The notes: generated by a model from the sequence alone, not told the origin. A stretch of DNA of 6,728 nt from JBOFCO01 sp051646105 (GCA_051646105.1 JBOFCO010000070.1:1-6728); one strand, 5' to 3'. Positions 1-6,125 are shown, numbered from the stretch's first letter. Made by a program: numbers and translations.

Positions 1-509
1 ATGAAAACCAGCATGGCCTGCAGGTCTTTCAGGTCAAGCAGCGGCAGCCCCTCTTCATCGGCCAGCCGGAAGGCCACGTTCAGAACGCCCTCCTGCGCCT
101 CTGAAAGCTCCAGCAGGCGCGACAGCAGCAAGGGCCCCATCTCGGACACCGTGGCACGAATCGGGTGCCCCTGTTCGCCGTAAAGATCCCAGAAGGTAAC
201 CGGACAGGCGGCATATTGCAGATCCAGGCCAATAGTCGCCGCGCGCTTTGTGAAGGAATCGTGCAGCTTGCCCTCGGCGGAACCAGCCGCCGCCATACCG
301 GACACATCGCCCTTCACATCCGACAGAAAGACCGGAACGCCTGCGGCCGAAAACCCTTCAGCCAGGATCTGCAACGTGATCGTCTTGCCCGTGCCGGTCG
401 CCCCGGCGATCAGCCCGTGCCTGTTGCCAAATTTCAGCAAAAGATCCTGCGGCAGACCATAGCCCTCGCCGCCGCCGCCTACGAACACGCTTGCTTGCTC
501 ACCGCTCAC
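1..509 (-). CDS. YjgR-like (DUF853) HerA-type ATPase, N-terminal part, cut by window edge
   Basis: This is the first 169 codons of a cytoplasmic P-loop ATPase of the DUF853/YjgR family (helicase HerA-like). Reading leftward, the protein has an NRHGLIAGATGTGKT stretch with Walker A at residues 36-43 (GATGTGKT), then VPVFLSDVKGD at 58-68, FWDLYGEQGHPIRATVSEMGPLLL at about 107-129 (key residues W108, D109, G111, H115, R118) and a following LLDLKDLQAML. The same blocks occur in E. coli YjgR as I remember it. The Walker B and C-terminal parts lie outside the window. I chose the GTG at 509 because a GGAGG sits at 519-515, five bases upstream; the in-frame ATG at 521 has only a poor ribosome site and would overlap that GGAGG. 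The physiological role of YjgR proteins is not settled. The gene is divergent from the IalB gene. Family call confident, start fairly confident. Confidence 0.88.
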   Translation of the reverse strand, partial: MSGEQASVFVGGGGEGYGLPQDLLLKFGNRHGLIAGATGTGKTITLQILAEGFSAAGVPVFLSDVKGDVSGMAAAGSAEGKLHDSFTKRAATIGLDLQYAACPVTFWDLYGEQGHPIRATVSEMGPLLLSRLLELSEAQEGVLNVAFRLADEEGLPLLDLKDLQAMLVF

Positions 510-609
510 ACCGGCCTCCATTCTTGTCCGAACGGGCCCGAGGATACAGCCTTGGCCCCATAGCGCCAGAGGGCTTTGCGGGCCGACCCTATCCGGAAGA
601 TAGCGGTGG

Positions 610-636
610 ACAGGTCCGAATTAGAGGTTGACCTGT
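610..636. promoter_or_regulatory. inverted repeat overlapping a candidate -35 box
   Basis: ACAGGTC (610-616) and GACCTGT (630-636) are perfect 7-bp inverted arms separated by 13 bases. The right arm overlaps the TTGACC box at 628-633. In DNA this could be an operator for a dimeric regulator; in RNA it could be a hairpin. No regulator family is recognised. A smaller hairpin, CTATC-CGGAA-GATAG, lies just upstream at 589-603. Confidence 0.25.
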
Positions 637-656
637 GGCCGATCCCGCCGTAGCGT
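628..656 (+). promoter_or_regulatory. candidate sigma70-type promoter of a small RNA
   Basis: TTGACC (628-633) is followed, after exactly 17 bases, by TAGCGT (651-656). The -35 box matches the consensus at five of six positions and the -10 keeps the T-A....T frame typical of GC-rich alphaproteobacteria. Transcription would start near 662-664, about 70 bases before the terminator at 707-732. No plus-strand protein gene lies between them. Confidence 0.4.
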
Positions 657-662
657 CCGTTG

Positions 663-732
663 CAATGAAGTCGGCCAGTCCGACAGGGAGCAAGAAGCAA
701 CGCTTCAAAGGGCCGGTTCGCCGGCCCTTTTT
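663..732 (+). ncRNA. candidate small RNA of about 70 nt with three hairpins
   Basis: The segment is bounded by a TTGACC-17-TAGCGT promoter and an intrinsic terminator. Three hairpins follow one another: GTCGG-CCAGT-CCGAC (670-684), GAAGC-AAC-GCTTC (694-706) and the terminator stem (707-730). Only a purine-rich linker, ACAGGGAGCAA region (685-693), is left unpaired in the middle. A separate candidate promoter for the downstream IalB gene lies after the terminator, so this unit does not look like that gene's leader. I do not recognise the RNA family. It could instead be a leader with an attenuator for the gene at 853. The open reading frame across it translates the terminator stem and has no convincing ribosome site. 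The exact 5' end is a guess. Confidence 0.35.
707..732 (+). terminator. strong intrinsic terminator
   Basis: A perfect 10-bp stem, AAAGGGCCGG (707-716) with CCGGCCCTTT (721-730), closes a TTCG tetraloop and runs into further T bases (five T in a row at 728-732). It reads correctly on the plus strand. No plus-strand protein gene precedes it in the window, which is why a small RNA is proposed. It stands about 120 bases before the IalB start. Confidence 0.7.
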
Positions 733-794
733 CCATACGTTACGGCATCTTGGCAAAAAACGGCCTCAGCCCGGTGCAGGTCTGGTTTTCCGGA

Positions 795-823
795 CTGACA
801 GCGCCGACGACGCATGCTAAACG
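795..823 (+). promoter_or_regulatory. candidate promoter of the IalB-family gene
   Basis: CTGACA (795-800) is separated by 17 bases from TAAACG (818-823), which is preceded by TGC (an extended -10 pattern). The start of transcription would fall near 830, giving a short leader of about 23 bases that contains the GAGGA ribosome site at 839-843. This is the best match between the terminator at 732 and the start codon. Confidence 0.35.
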
Positions 824-852
824 GCGGCATCATCATTTGAGGACTGATCGCA

Positions 853-1497
853 ATGCCGATGATTGACGCGACGAAGGCTCTGGTATTGACCCTGTCGCTT
901 GGCCTTTCCGGGGCCGCCTTCGCCCAGGATGCCGCCGCCCCTGCAACGCCCGCCCCTGCGGCCACGGAAACTCCGGCCGCCCCCGCTGCTGCACCCGCCG
1001 CCCCGGCGGCCGAAGCTCAGACCGGGCCGGGTTCGATCTATGTCAAGGAAAAGTCCGGAGCATGGGAAGTGCGCTGCATGCGCGTGCCCGAGGGTAACCA
1101 GGAACCGTGCCAGATCTACCAGCTGCTGAAAGACGCCCAAGGTGGTCCGGTGGCCGAGATCGCCGTTTTCCCGATGCCCGAGGCTGAAGAGGCTGTCGCT
1201 GGCGCGACCGTCTCGGTCCCGCTTGAAACGCTGCTGACTGCGCGCCTGACCATCCAGATCGATGAGAACAAGCCGCTCGCCTACTCCTACGACTTCTGCG
1301 ACCAGATCGCCTGCGTCGCGCGCGTCGGCTTCTCGGATGCGGATCTGGCTGCCATGAAGAACGGCAAAGAGGCCAAGATCATCATCGTCCCGGCCCGCGC
1401 GCCCGACCAGAAAGTCGTGCTGACTGCATCGCTGGACGGTATCACCAAGGGCTACGACAGCCTGCCGCTGCCGGTTCCGCCGAAGCCGCAGAACTGA
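853..1497 (+). CDS. invasion-associated locus B (IalB) family exported protein
   Basis: The 214-residue product starts with a signal peptide (about residues 1-24, cleavage after AFA before QD). Residues 25-56 are an alanine/proline-rich low-complexity stretch, probably a flexible periplasmic linker or envelope spacer. The rest is an IalB-type beta domain: WEVRC at 71-75, a second cysteine at 86, then the pair C149 and C154 in the YDFCDQIACVARVGF region, consistent with disulfides. IalB was named from Bartonella, where it aids entry into red cells. Homologues are common in free-living alphaproteobacteria, often several per genome, so virulence should not be inferred; the molecular role is unknown. 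GAGGA at 839-843 supports the ATG at 853; an ATG two codons later is possible. The gene appears monocistronic, with a terminator 20 bases after the stop. Family call strong. Confidence 0.9.
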   Translation: MPMIDATKALVLTLSLGLSGAAFAQDAAAPATPAPAATETPAAPAAAPAAPAAEAQTGPGSIYVKEKSGAWEVRCMRVPEGNQEPCQIYQLLKDAQGGPVAEIAVFPMPEAEEAVAGATVSVPLETLLTARLTIQIDENKPLAYSYDFCDQIACVARVGFSDADLAAMKNGKEAKIIIVPARAPDQKVVLTASLDGITKGYDSLPLPVPPKPQN

Positions 1498-1517
1498 GCT
1501 TCTTGCCAAGACGAAAC

Positions 1518-1545
1518 AAGGCCGCACCAAGAGTGCGGCCTTTTT
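1518..1545. terminator. terminator between convergent genes
   Basis: AAGGCCGCAC (1518-1527) pairs perfectly with GTGCGGCCTT (1533-1542) around a CAAGA loop. On the plus strand it ends in TTTTT (1541-1545), a classical intrinsic terminator for the IalB gene. On the minus strand it is followed by TTGTTT and lies 24 bases after the stop of the ketosynthase gene, so it probably also ends that operon, less efficiently. Confidence 0.75.
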
Positions 1546-1566
1546 CAATTGGTTGCCAGGCTTTCC

Positions 1567-2778
1567 TCACCTGGCTTGTCGCAGCGCAAGCACGGCATTC
1601 AGCCCGCCAAAGGCGAAGGCATTTGACAGAACAGCCGTCACGCGCGCCTCTCTTGCAGCATTGGGCACGACATCCAGCGCACATTCGGGATCGGGCTCTT
1701 CATATCCAATCGTCGGGGCAATGACGCCATCCCGAAGCGCCATGATGCAGGCAAGTAGCTCCACCGCGCCGGTTCCGCCGATCAGGTGACCATGCATCGA
1801 CTTGGTTGAAGAGATCATCAGGCTGTCGGCATGATGGCCAAAGACATCGGCCACTGCCGCACATTCGGTTCGGTCATTCGCCGCAGTGCCGGTACCATGC
1901 GCGTTGATGTAGCCAATATCCTCGGGGTTCAGGCCCGCATCCCTCAACGCGCCCGCAATGGCCCGCGCCGCCCCGTGTTGCGAGGGCATGACGATGTCGC
2001 CCGCGTCGGATGTCATCGCAAAGCCCACAACCTCGGCCAGAATCTCTGCCCCCCGGCGCGCGGCGTGCTCATACTCTTCAAAAACGAACACCGCCGCCCC
2101 CTCGCCCTGCACCATACCGTTGCGGGTAAGGCTGAACGGACGGCAGGCGTCCTTCGACATGACGCGCAACCCCTCCCATGCCTTGATGCCACCGAAGCAC
2201 AGCATGGATTCGGACCCGCCCGTGACCATCGCGCGACACATGCCCGAACGGACCATGTGAAACGCCTGCCCCATGGCGTGATTGGACGAGGCGCAGGCCG
2301 TCGACACCGTGAAGCTGGGCCCCTTGAGGTTGTACTCCATCGAAATGTGCGAGGCGGCCGCGTTGTTCATCAGCTTTGGCACAACAAAGGGATGAACGCG
2401 GTTCTTCCCCTCTTCATAGACGGTGCGATAGTTCTCGTCCCAGGTGTTCACCCCACCTGCGGCAGTGCCGAGCACGACGCCGGTGTCATAGCCCAGATGG
2501 CCATCAAAGTTCAGACCCGACTGGCCAATGGCCTCTTTCGCGGCGAGAAGGGTGAACTGGGTGAACTTGTCGTAAAGGACGATCTGCTGCCGGTTGAAAT
2601 GGCTGTCAGGGTTCCAGTTATGCACCTGACCGCCGATCTGGATCGAGAGCCGGTCGCGGTCGCGAATCTCCAGCGGACCGATCCCGCAGCGCCCTTCCCT
2701 GAATGCGGCCAGCGTGCCCTTCACGTCATGGGCGAGCGCGTTGATCGTGCCCGCCCCGGTAATGACGACACGCTTCAT
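1567..2778 (-). CDS. beta-ketoacyl-ACP synthase, FabF/NodE-like
   Basis: This 403-residue thiolase-fold enzyme is the usual KAS II length. It condenses an acyl chain on its cysteine with malonyl-ACP to give 3-oxoacyl-ACP in the cytoplasm. The catalytic set is complete: Cys162 in STACASS, His294 in NAHGTGT, Lys326 in SSTKS and His331 in GHLIGGTGA. The C-terminal gating loop reads NAFAFGGLNAVL (386-397) where E. coli FabF, as remembered, has NSFGFGGTN. An ungapped count back from the cysteine puts Ala107 at the position of FabF Ile108, a residue lining the acyl pocket, so a roomier pocket is possible. The ATG overlaps the stop of the upstream ACP gene as ATGA, implying translational coupling and a dedicated partner. 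It is probably a specialised enzyme rather than the housekeeping FabF; the product is unknown. Family confident, specificity inferred. Confidence 0.9.
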   Translation of the reverse strand: MKRVVITGAGTINALAHDVKGTLAAFREGRCGIGPLEIRDRDRLSIQIGGQVHNWNPDSHFNRQQIVLYDKFTQFTLLAAKEAIGQSGLNFDGHLGYDTGVVLGTAAGGVNTWDENYRTVYEEGKNRVHPFVVPKLMNNAAASHISMEYNLKGPSFTVSTACASSNHAMGQAFHMVRSGMCRAMVTGGSESMLCFGGIKAWEGLRVMSKDACRPFSLTRNGMVQGEGAAVFVFEEYEHAARRGAEILAEVVGFAMTSDAGDIVMPSQHGAARAIAGALRDAGLNPEDIGYINAHGTGTAANDRTECAAVADVFGHHADSLMISSTKSMHGHLIGGTGAVELLACIMALRDGVIAPTIGYEEPDPECALDVVPNAAREARVTAVLSNAFAFGGLNAVLALRQAR

Positions 2779-3044
2779 GCGGCCTGCTGCCGCACAACCA
2801 GCGATTCCACTGCCGCGATGATGGCCGCGACAGAGGAGATGTCGAAATCCGACTTGCCCGGCTCGTTCGCATTGAACGGAACCGAGATGTCAAAGGCCTC
2901 TTCGATGGCGAAGATGCTTTCGACAAGGCCCAGACTATCCAGCCCAAGGTCCTGAAGCGTGTCTTCCATCCGGATGTCTGATACATCCATCACGGCCTGC
3001 TCGGCCAGAATGGCGATCACGCGATCTTTGACGGTATGTGTCAT
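2775..3044 (-). CDS. dedicated acyl carrier protein
   Basis: This 89-residue ACP carries the phosphopantetheine attachment motif LGLDSLGLVE with Ser37, followed by helix II and a FAIEEAFDISVPF segment typical of ACPs. It differs from housekeeping AcpP in the loop after helix II (NANEPGKSDFDISSV, about 59-73), which is long and not strongly acidic, and it resembles NodF-like or other accessory carriers more than AcpP. It also lacks the DSLDFLDIVFAID wording I remember for AcpXL, the very-long-chain carrier of rhizobial lipid A. I chose the ATG at 3044: AGGAGG lies at 3055-3050, five bases upstream. The GTG two codons earlier overlaps that site and cannot be the main start. The gene starts 45 bases after lpxD and overlaps the ketosynthase by ATGA, so it very likely carries that enzyme's substrate. 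Confidence 0.88.
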   Translation of the reverse strand: MTHTVKDRVIAILAEQAVMDVSDIRMEDTLQDLGLDSLGLVESIFAIEEAFDISVPFNANEPGKSDFDISSVAAIIAAVESLVVRQQAA

Positions 3045-3089
3045 GTGCACCTCCTGATCCCGTTCTACCGGGCAGATATGGGCGTCATT

Positions 3090-4169
3090 TCACAGTTTTG
3101 AAACAATTTTCTGAAGCTCGGCAACCGTGGCGGCCAGTCGCGGCAGGCGGCGCAGTGCCTTGTTGATCTCTACCTGCGTCTCCATCTTGACGGCCGGGCT
3201 GCCGAGGATCACCCGACCCGCAGGGACATTGGTAAAGATCTTGGTCGAGCCACCCGCAATCACGTCATCGCCCACAAAGATGTTGTCGCTGACACCGCAT
3301 TGTCCGGCCAGAACGACGCGATTGCCAATCCGGCTGGACCCCGCGACGCCCACCTGCCCGCAGATCAGACTGTCATCGCCGACCTGCACGTTGTGCCCAA
3401 GGTGCACAAGGTTGTCGATCTTGGTTCCGTTTCCGATGGTTGTGTCGCGGATTGTGCCCCGGTCAATCGCAGCATTGGCGCCCACCTCGACATCATCGCC
3501 GATCGTTACCGATCCCAGCGAATGGATGCGCGTCCAGCTTTGCTCGCGTATGGCATCACGCGCGCCGAGCGTTTCGCGGATTTCCTCGACACCGCTTTTT
3601 TCCGGCGTGACGAAGGAAAAGCCGTCGCCACCGATCACGCAGCCGGGCTGCGCAATGAACCGATCGCCGATCCGTACGCGGGCGCCGATCCGGGCGCCTT
3701 GCAGGATCAGCGCATCGGCCCCGATGATCGCCCCCTCGGCGATGCTGACGTGGCTTGCGATGCGCGCGCGTGGGCCGATGCGGACGCCGCGCCCGATCAC
3801 CACGAAGGGGGCGATGGCCGCGCCTTCACCCAACTCTGCTGTCGGATCAACGATGGCCATGGGATGCACACCCGGCGCGATATCGGGGCCGTCGTCCAGC
3901 ATCCGGCTAAGCCCGGCCATGGCGAGACGCGAGCGTGGCGCGAAAAGCGCCCCTTCCAGTCCAAGCGCCTGCCAATCGGCCCCCGGCCACAGGACGGCGG
4001 CGCGCGCATGGCCCTGAGACAGGCCGCCTGAGTATTTCGGGTCCATCGCCAATGCCAGATCATCCGGCCCGGCCGCCTGCGGCTCTGCCGCGCGGTGCAC
4101 CACCAGATCCAGATTGCCGGCACCCTCGGCGCCAAGCGCAAGGGCAATGTCACGAAGTGTATGGGCCAT
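3090..4169 (-). CDS. lpxD: UDP-3-O-acylglucosamine N-acyltransferase LpxD
   Basis: LpxD transfers a 3-hydroxyacyl chain from ACP to the 2-amino group of UDP-3-O-acylglucosamine, the third step of lipid A synthesis. The 359-residue product has an N-terminal uridine-binding domain (about 1-98), a left-handed beta helix of hexapeptide repeats (about 99-325) interrupted by a GGDGFSF loop at 180-186, and a C-terminal helix (about 333-359) that forms the trimer tail. His259 in LGHNV matches the essential base His239 of E. coli LpxD. The position matching E. coli His276 is Asn296 by ungapped count. GGAGAG at 4179-4174 supports the ATG at 4169; an upstream extension to 4199 would have no good ribosome site and no family match. 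It follows the L,D-transpeptidase by 54 bases. Here it is not beside bamA, fabZ or lpxA as in E. coli. Confidence 0.95.
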   Translation of the reverse strand: MAHTLRDIALALGAEGAGNLDLVVHRAAEPQAAGPDDLALAMDPKYSGGLSQGHARAAVLWPGADWQALGLEGALFAPRSRLAMAGLSRMLDDGPDIAPGVHPMAIVDPTAELGEGAAIAPFVVIGRGVRIGPRARIASHVSIAEGAIIGADALILQGARIGARVRIGDRFIAQPGCVIGGDGFSFVTPEKSGVEEIRETLGARDAIREQSWTRIHSLGSVTIGDDVEVGANAAIDRGTIRDTTIGNGTKIDNLVHLGHNVQVGDDSLICGQVGVAGSSRIGNRVVLAGQCGVSDNIFVGDDVIAGGSTKIFTNVPAGRVILGSPAVKMETQVEINKALRRLPRLAATVAELQKIVSKL

Positions 4170-4185
4170 GGCACTCTCCAACGCG

Positions 4186-4211
4186 GGGCGCGCGCACATA
4201 TCGACGCGCCC
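4186..4211 (-). other. GC-only hairpin between ldt and lpxD
   Basis: GGGCGCG (4186-4192) and CGCGCCC (4205-4211) are perfect 7-bp arms around a 12-base loop, lying between the L,D-transpeptidase stop and the lpxD ribosome site. No T tract follows on the minus strand, so it is not a standard terminator. It could stabilise or process the joint message, or be chance in GC-rich DNA. Confidence 0.3.
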
Positions 4212-4223
4212 ACGCAGAGAGAT

Positions 4224-5825
4224 TTAGCCGTGTTGCCCGCCCGGCACCACCCCGGCATCGATCAGCGCGTCATAGATCCGCTCATCACGGCCATAGATAT
4301 CACGGCGATAGTTCATGCCGCCCCGCACGTCGGGGAATGCGGTGAAATACACCAGATGCACCGGCACATGCTGCTGCAACTTTACGGCCTGTTCCCGGCC
4401 ACTGTCGAGCGCCTTCTTGAAATCCCCTTCAGGATCAACGCTTTGCACTGCAAGCAGCGCATGGGCAAACTCGAAGGGCTGACCCAGTCGGATGCACCCG
4501 TGTGAAAAGGCGCGCACTTCGCGATCGAACAGCGACTTCGACGGTGTGTCGTGCAGATAAATGTTCCACTGGTTCGGGAACATGAACTTCACAAGTCCGA
4601 GGGCATTCGCATCCGACGGCGGCTGACGCATCGAGAAGGGGAAGTTCGCGGCCGTGTACTTGCCAAAATTGATCGACCCACGGTCAATCACGCGCCCATT
4701 GCGGTCCACGATCTTTAGATGCCCGGCCGCATTGGGGTTCTTCTTCAGCAGCGGCAGATATTCTTTTGTCGTGATGGAGCGTGGCACCGACCAGCTTGGG
4801 TTCACCACCATGTACTCCATCTCGTCGGAGAACTCGGGCGTGCGCTGGTCGGGGACGTCCTTCCCGATCACCGCGCGGGTGACGAAGGTTTCCTTGCCGT
4901 CATCGATGATGCGGGCGGTAAAATCCGTGAGGTTGACCCAGATGTGCCTGCGCCCGCGGTCCATGTTGACCCAGCGTTCGCGTTCCAGCGCGACAATGAT
5001 CGACTTCAGCCGCTCTTCCGGGGTTACGTTCAGTGCGGCGATGGTTGTCTCGTCAAGCTTGCCGTCGGGATCGAGGCCATGCGCGATCTGAAAGCGCTGA
5101 ACCGCCTTCTGCACCTCGGCGTCATAGTCCTGCGTGGCCGAGAGGCGCAGATACCCCATCGCCACCAGTCGGTCGCGCAAGGCCACCACTGCCGCACCGC
5201 TGTCGCCCGGCTGCAACGGAGTGTCTGCCAGCTCTGGCCCCCAACCGCCTGCGGCGATGGTGCCATCAATCCGCAGCTTGGCCTTTATAAGCTGGGCGTA
5301 GCTGGGCGAAGCTGGCGCAAGGGTAGACAGGAACGCGCCCAGGTCATCGCCGGTCAGCCGTTCAAGCGCGAGTTGCGGGTCAATGCGCGGCACCTCGCGC
5401 ACGATCCCCGCATCAACCTTCTTTGGCTGCAGCACCCCGCCGTGCAGATCGTGCACATAGCTCAGATAGGCGCGGGTCATCCGCACCTCCAGCCTGCCAC
5501 GGTCACCTTCGGTCTGCGCCGCATGGAAGGCATCCGTCAGCGCGCGCGCGTCATAGCGCTGCACGGCCAGCCCCTGATCCGACGCATGGGCAATGGCCGA
5601 CAGAAAGGCGCTTCTCCGCGCCGCATCCTGCGCACCGGTCCAGATCGGGGCATAGTTGCGCGCGGCGTAAAAGGCCGAGATCACCTCGTCCTGATCCGCT
5701 GCCGCTATCGCTACTGACTGCACATATGGCGAGACCTGCGCCTGCGCGACCGAGACGGGCGTCAAAGTTAGCAATGCAGAAAGAACTATCTGGGAAAAGG
5801 TGACGGCGGGGAAAGTCGTAGCCAT
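4224..5825 (-). CDS. periplasmic L,D-transpeptidase, YcbB/LdtD-like
   Basis: The 533-residue product belongs to the large LdtD (YcbB) group that forms 3-3 (mDAP-mDAP) peptidoglycan crosslinks. A signal peptide covers about residues 1-30 (ALLTLTPVSVAQAQ end). A scaffold domain follows (about 45-200), then a peptidoglycan-binding domain (about 207-266, with DSGAAVVALRDRL and AVQRFQIAHGLDPDGKLD). The YkuD catalytic domain spans about 294-495, with YLHDTPSKSLF (423-433) and the SHGCIRL motif (441-447) containing Cys444 and His442. E. coli LdtD, at 615 residues, is somewhat longer. I start it at the ATG at 5825: GAGG at 5834-5831 is well placed and the signal peptide begins directly, whereas the ATG at 5888 adds 21 residues unlike a leader. 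It heads the run toward lpxD and is divergent from the YcbK-like gene, a neighbour of ycbB in E. coli too. Confidence 0.93.
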   Translation of the reverse strand: MATTFPAVTFSQIVLSALLTLTPVSVAQAQVSPYVQSVAIAAADQDEVISAFYAARNYAPIWTGAQDAARRSAFLSAIAHASDQGLAVQRYDARALTDAFHAAQTEGDRGRLEVRMTRAYLSYVHDLHGGVLQPKKVDAGIVREVPRIDPQLALERLTGDDLGAFLSTLAPASPSYAQLIKAKLRIDGTIAAGGWGPELADTPLQPGDSGAAVVALRDRLVAMGYLRLSATQDYDAEVQKAVQRFQIAHGLDPDGKLDETTIAALNVTPEERLKSIIVALERERWVNMDRGRRHIWVNLTDFTARIIDDGKETFVTRAVIGKDVPDQRTPEFSDEMEYMVVNPSWSVPRSITTKEYLPLLKKNPNAAGHLKIVDRNGRVIDRGSINFGKYTAANFPFSMRQPPSDANALGLVKFMFPNQWNIYLHDTPSKSLFDREVRAFSHGCIRLGQPFEFAHALLAVQSVDPEGDFKKALDSGREQAVKLQQHVPVHLVYFTAFPDVRGGMNYRRDIYGRDERIYDALIDAGVVPGGQHG

Positions 5826-6051
5826 GACAACCTCGGTCGGGAAAACTTCTGCTGACCATTTCGGATTTCTGCGGAGGTGTAAATTCACATCCGGCGCATG
5901 CGTGGCGGAAATGCCATGAAAAGGAACAGGCGATGTTACCTAACCGCAACAAGGCGCCAGCAAAGCGCGATCAGCCGGTTCCGGACGGGGACTTTCAGCA
6001 ATTCTTTGCCGATCGGCCCGCCGTTTTGCACCTGCGGCAAAATCCACGCTT

Positions 6052-6080
6052 CTGTTACGATTCGTCCTGTGGCATACAAT
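6052..6080 (+). promoter_or_regulatory. possible promoter of the YcbK-like gene
   Basis: TACAAT (6075-6080) is a good -10 box; the -35 at 17 bases, CTGTTA (6052-6057), is poor, so an activator or another sigma factor may be needed. A GATTC (GANTC, the CcrM methylation site) lies between the two boxes at 6059-6063, an arrangement seen at GcrA-controlled promoters in Caulobacter; one site may be chance. Confidence 0.25.
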
Positions 6081-6107
6081 GTCTGCACTTGGGGATAAGT
6101 GGCAGTA

Positions 6108-6125
6108 ACCGCAGGTACATGCGGT
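6108..6125 (+). promoter_or_regulatory. inverted repeat in the leader of the YcbK-like gene
   Basis: ACCGCA (6108-6113) and TGCGGT (6120-6125) are perfect arms around GGTACA. If transcription starts near 6087, this is a small hairpin 13 bases before the GAGGGA ribosome site (6139-6144); otherwise it may be an operator half-site pair. Short enough to be accidental. Confidence 0.2.

Noticed and set aside
670..700. Resemblance to the SRP RNA signature (AGTCCGACAGGGAGCA versus AGGTCCGGAAGGAAGCA)
   Set aside because: The bases do not keep the GGAA loop or the helix 8 pairing, and the local hairpin 670-684 conflicts with that fold. Chance similarity is more likely.
506..820. Open frames on both strands of the intergenic region (minus 506-736, plus 635-820)
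   Set aside because: They translate terminator and hairpin sequence, lack ribosome sites and show no family resemblance.
853..1497. IalB as evidence of a pathogen
   Set aside because: IalB-family proteins are widespread in free-living alphaproteobacteria, and nothing else in the window suggests virulence.
817..1548. Minus-strand frame of 243 codons opposite the IalB gene
   Set aside because: It runs through the IalB terminator and gives a Gly/Arg-rich sequence typical of an antisense shadow of the Ala/Pro region.
1831..2955. Long plus-strand frame of 374 codons opposite the ketosynthase and ACP genes
   Set aside because: It is the complement of two strongly supported genes; high GC keeps the opposite frame open and the product has no recognisable features.
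3048..3050. GTG start for the acyl carrier protein
   Set aside because: It overlaps the AGGAGG ribosome site that is correctly spaced for the ATG at 3044.
4719..5717. Plus-strand frame of 332 codons opposite the L,D-transpeptidase
   Set aside because: The opposite strand has a signal peptide, a PG-binding domain and the SHGCIRL motif; the shadow has none.
6091..6101. DnaA-box-like TTATCCCCA on the minus strand upstream of the YcbK-like gene
   Set aside because: A single imperfect site with no other boxes, AT-rich tract or replication genes nearby.
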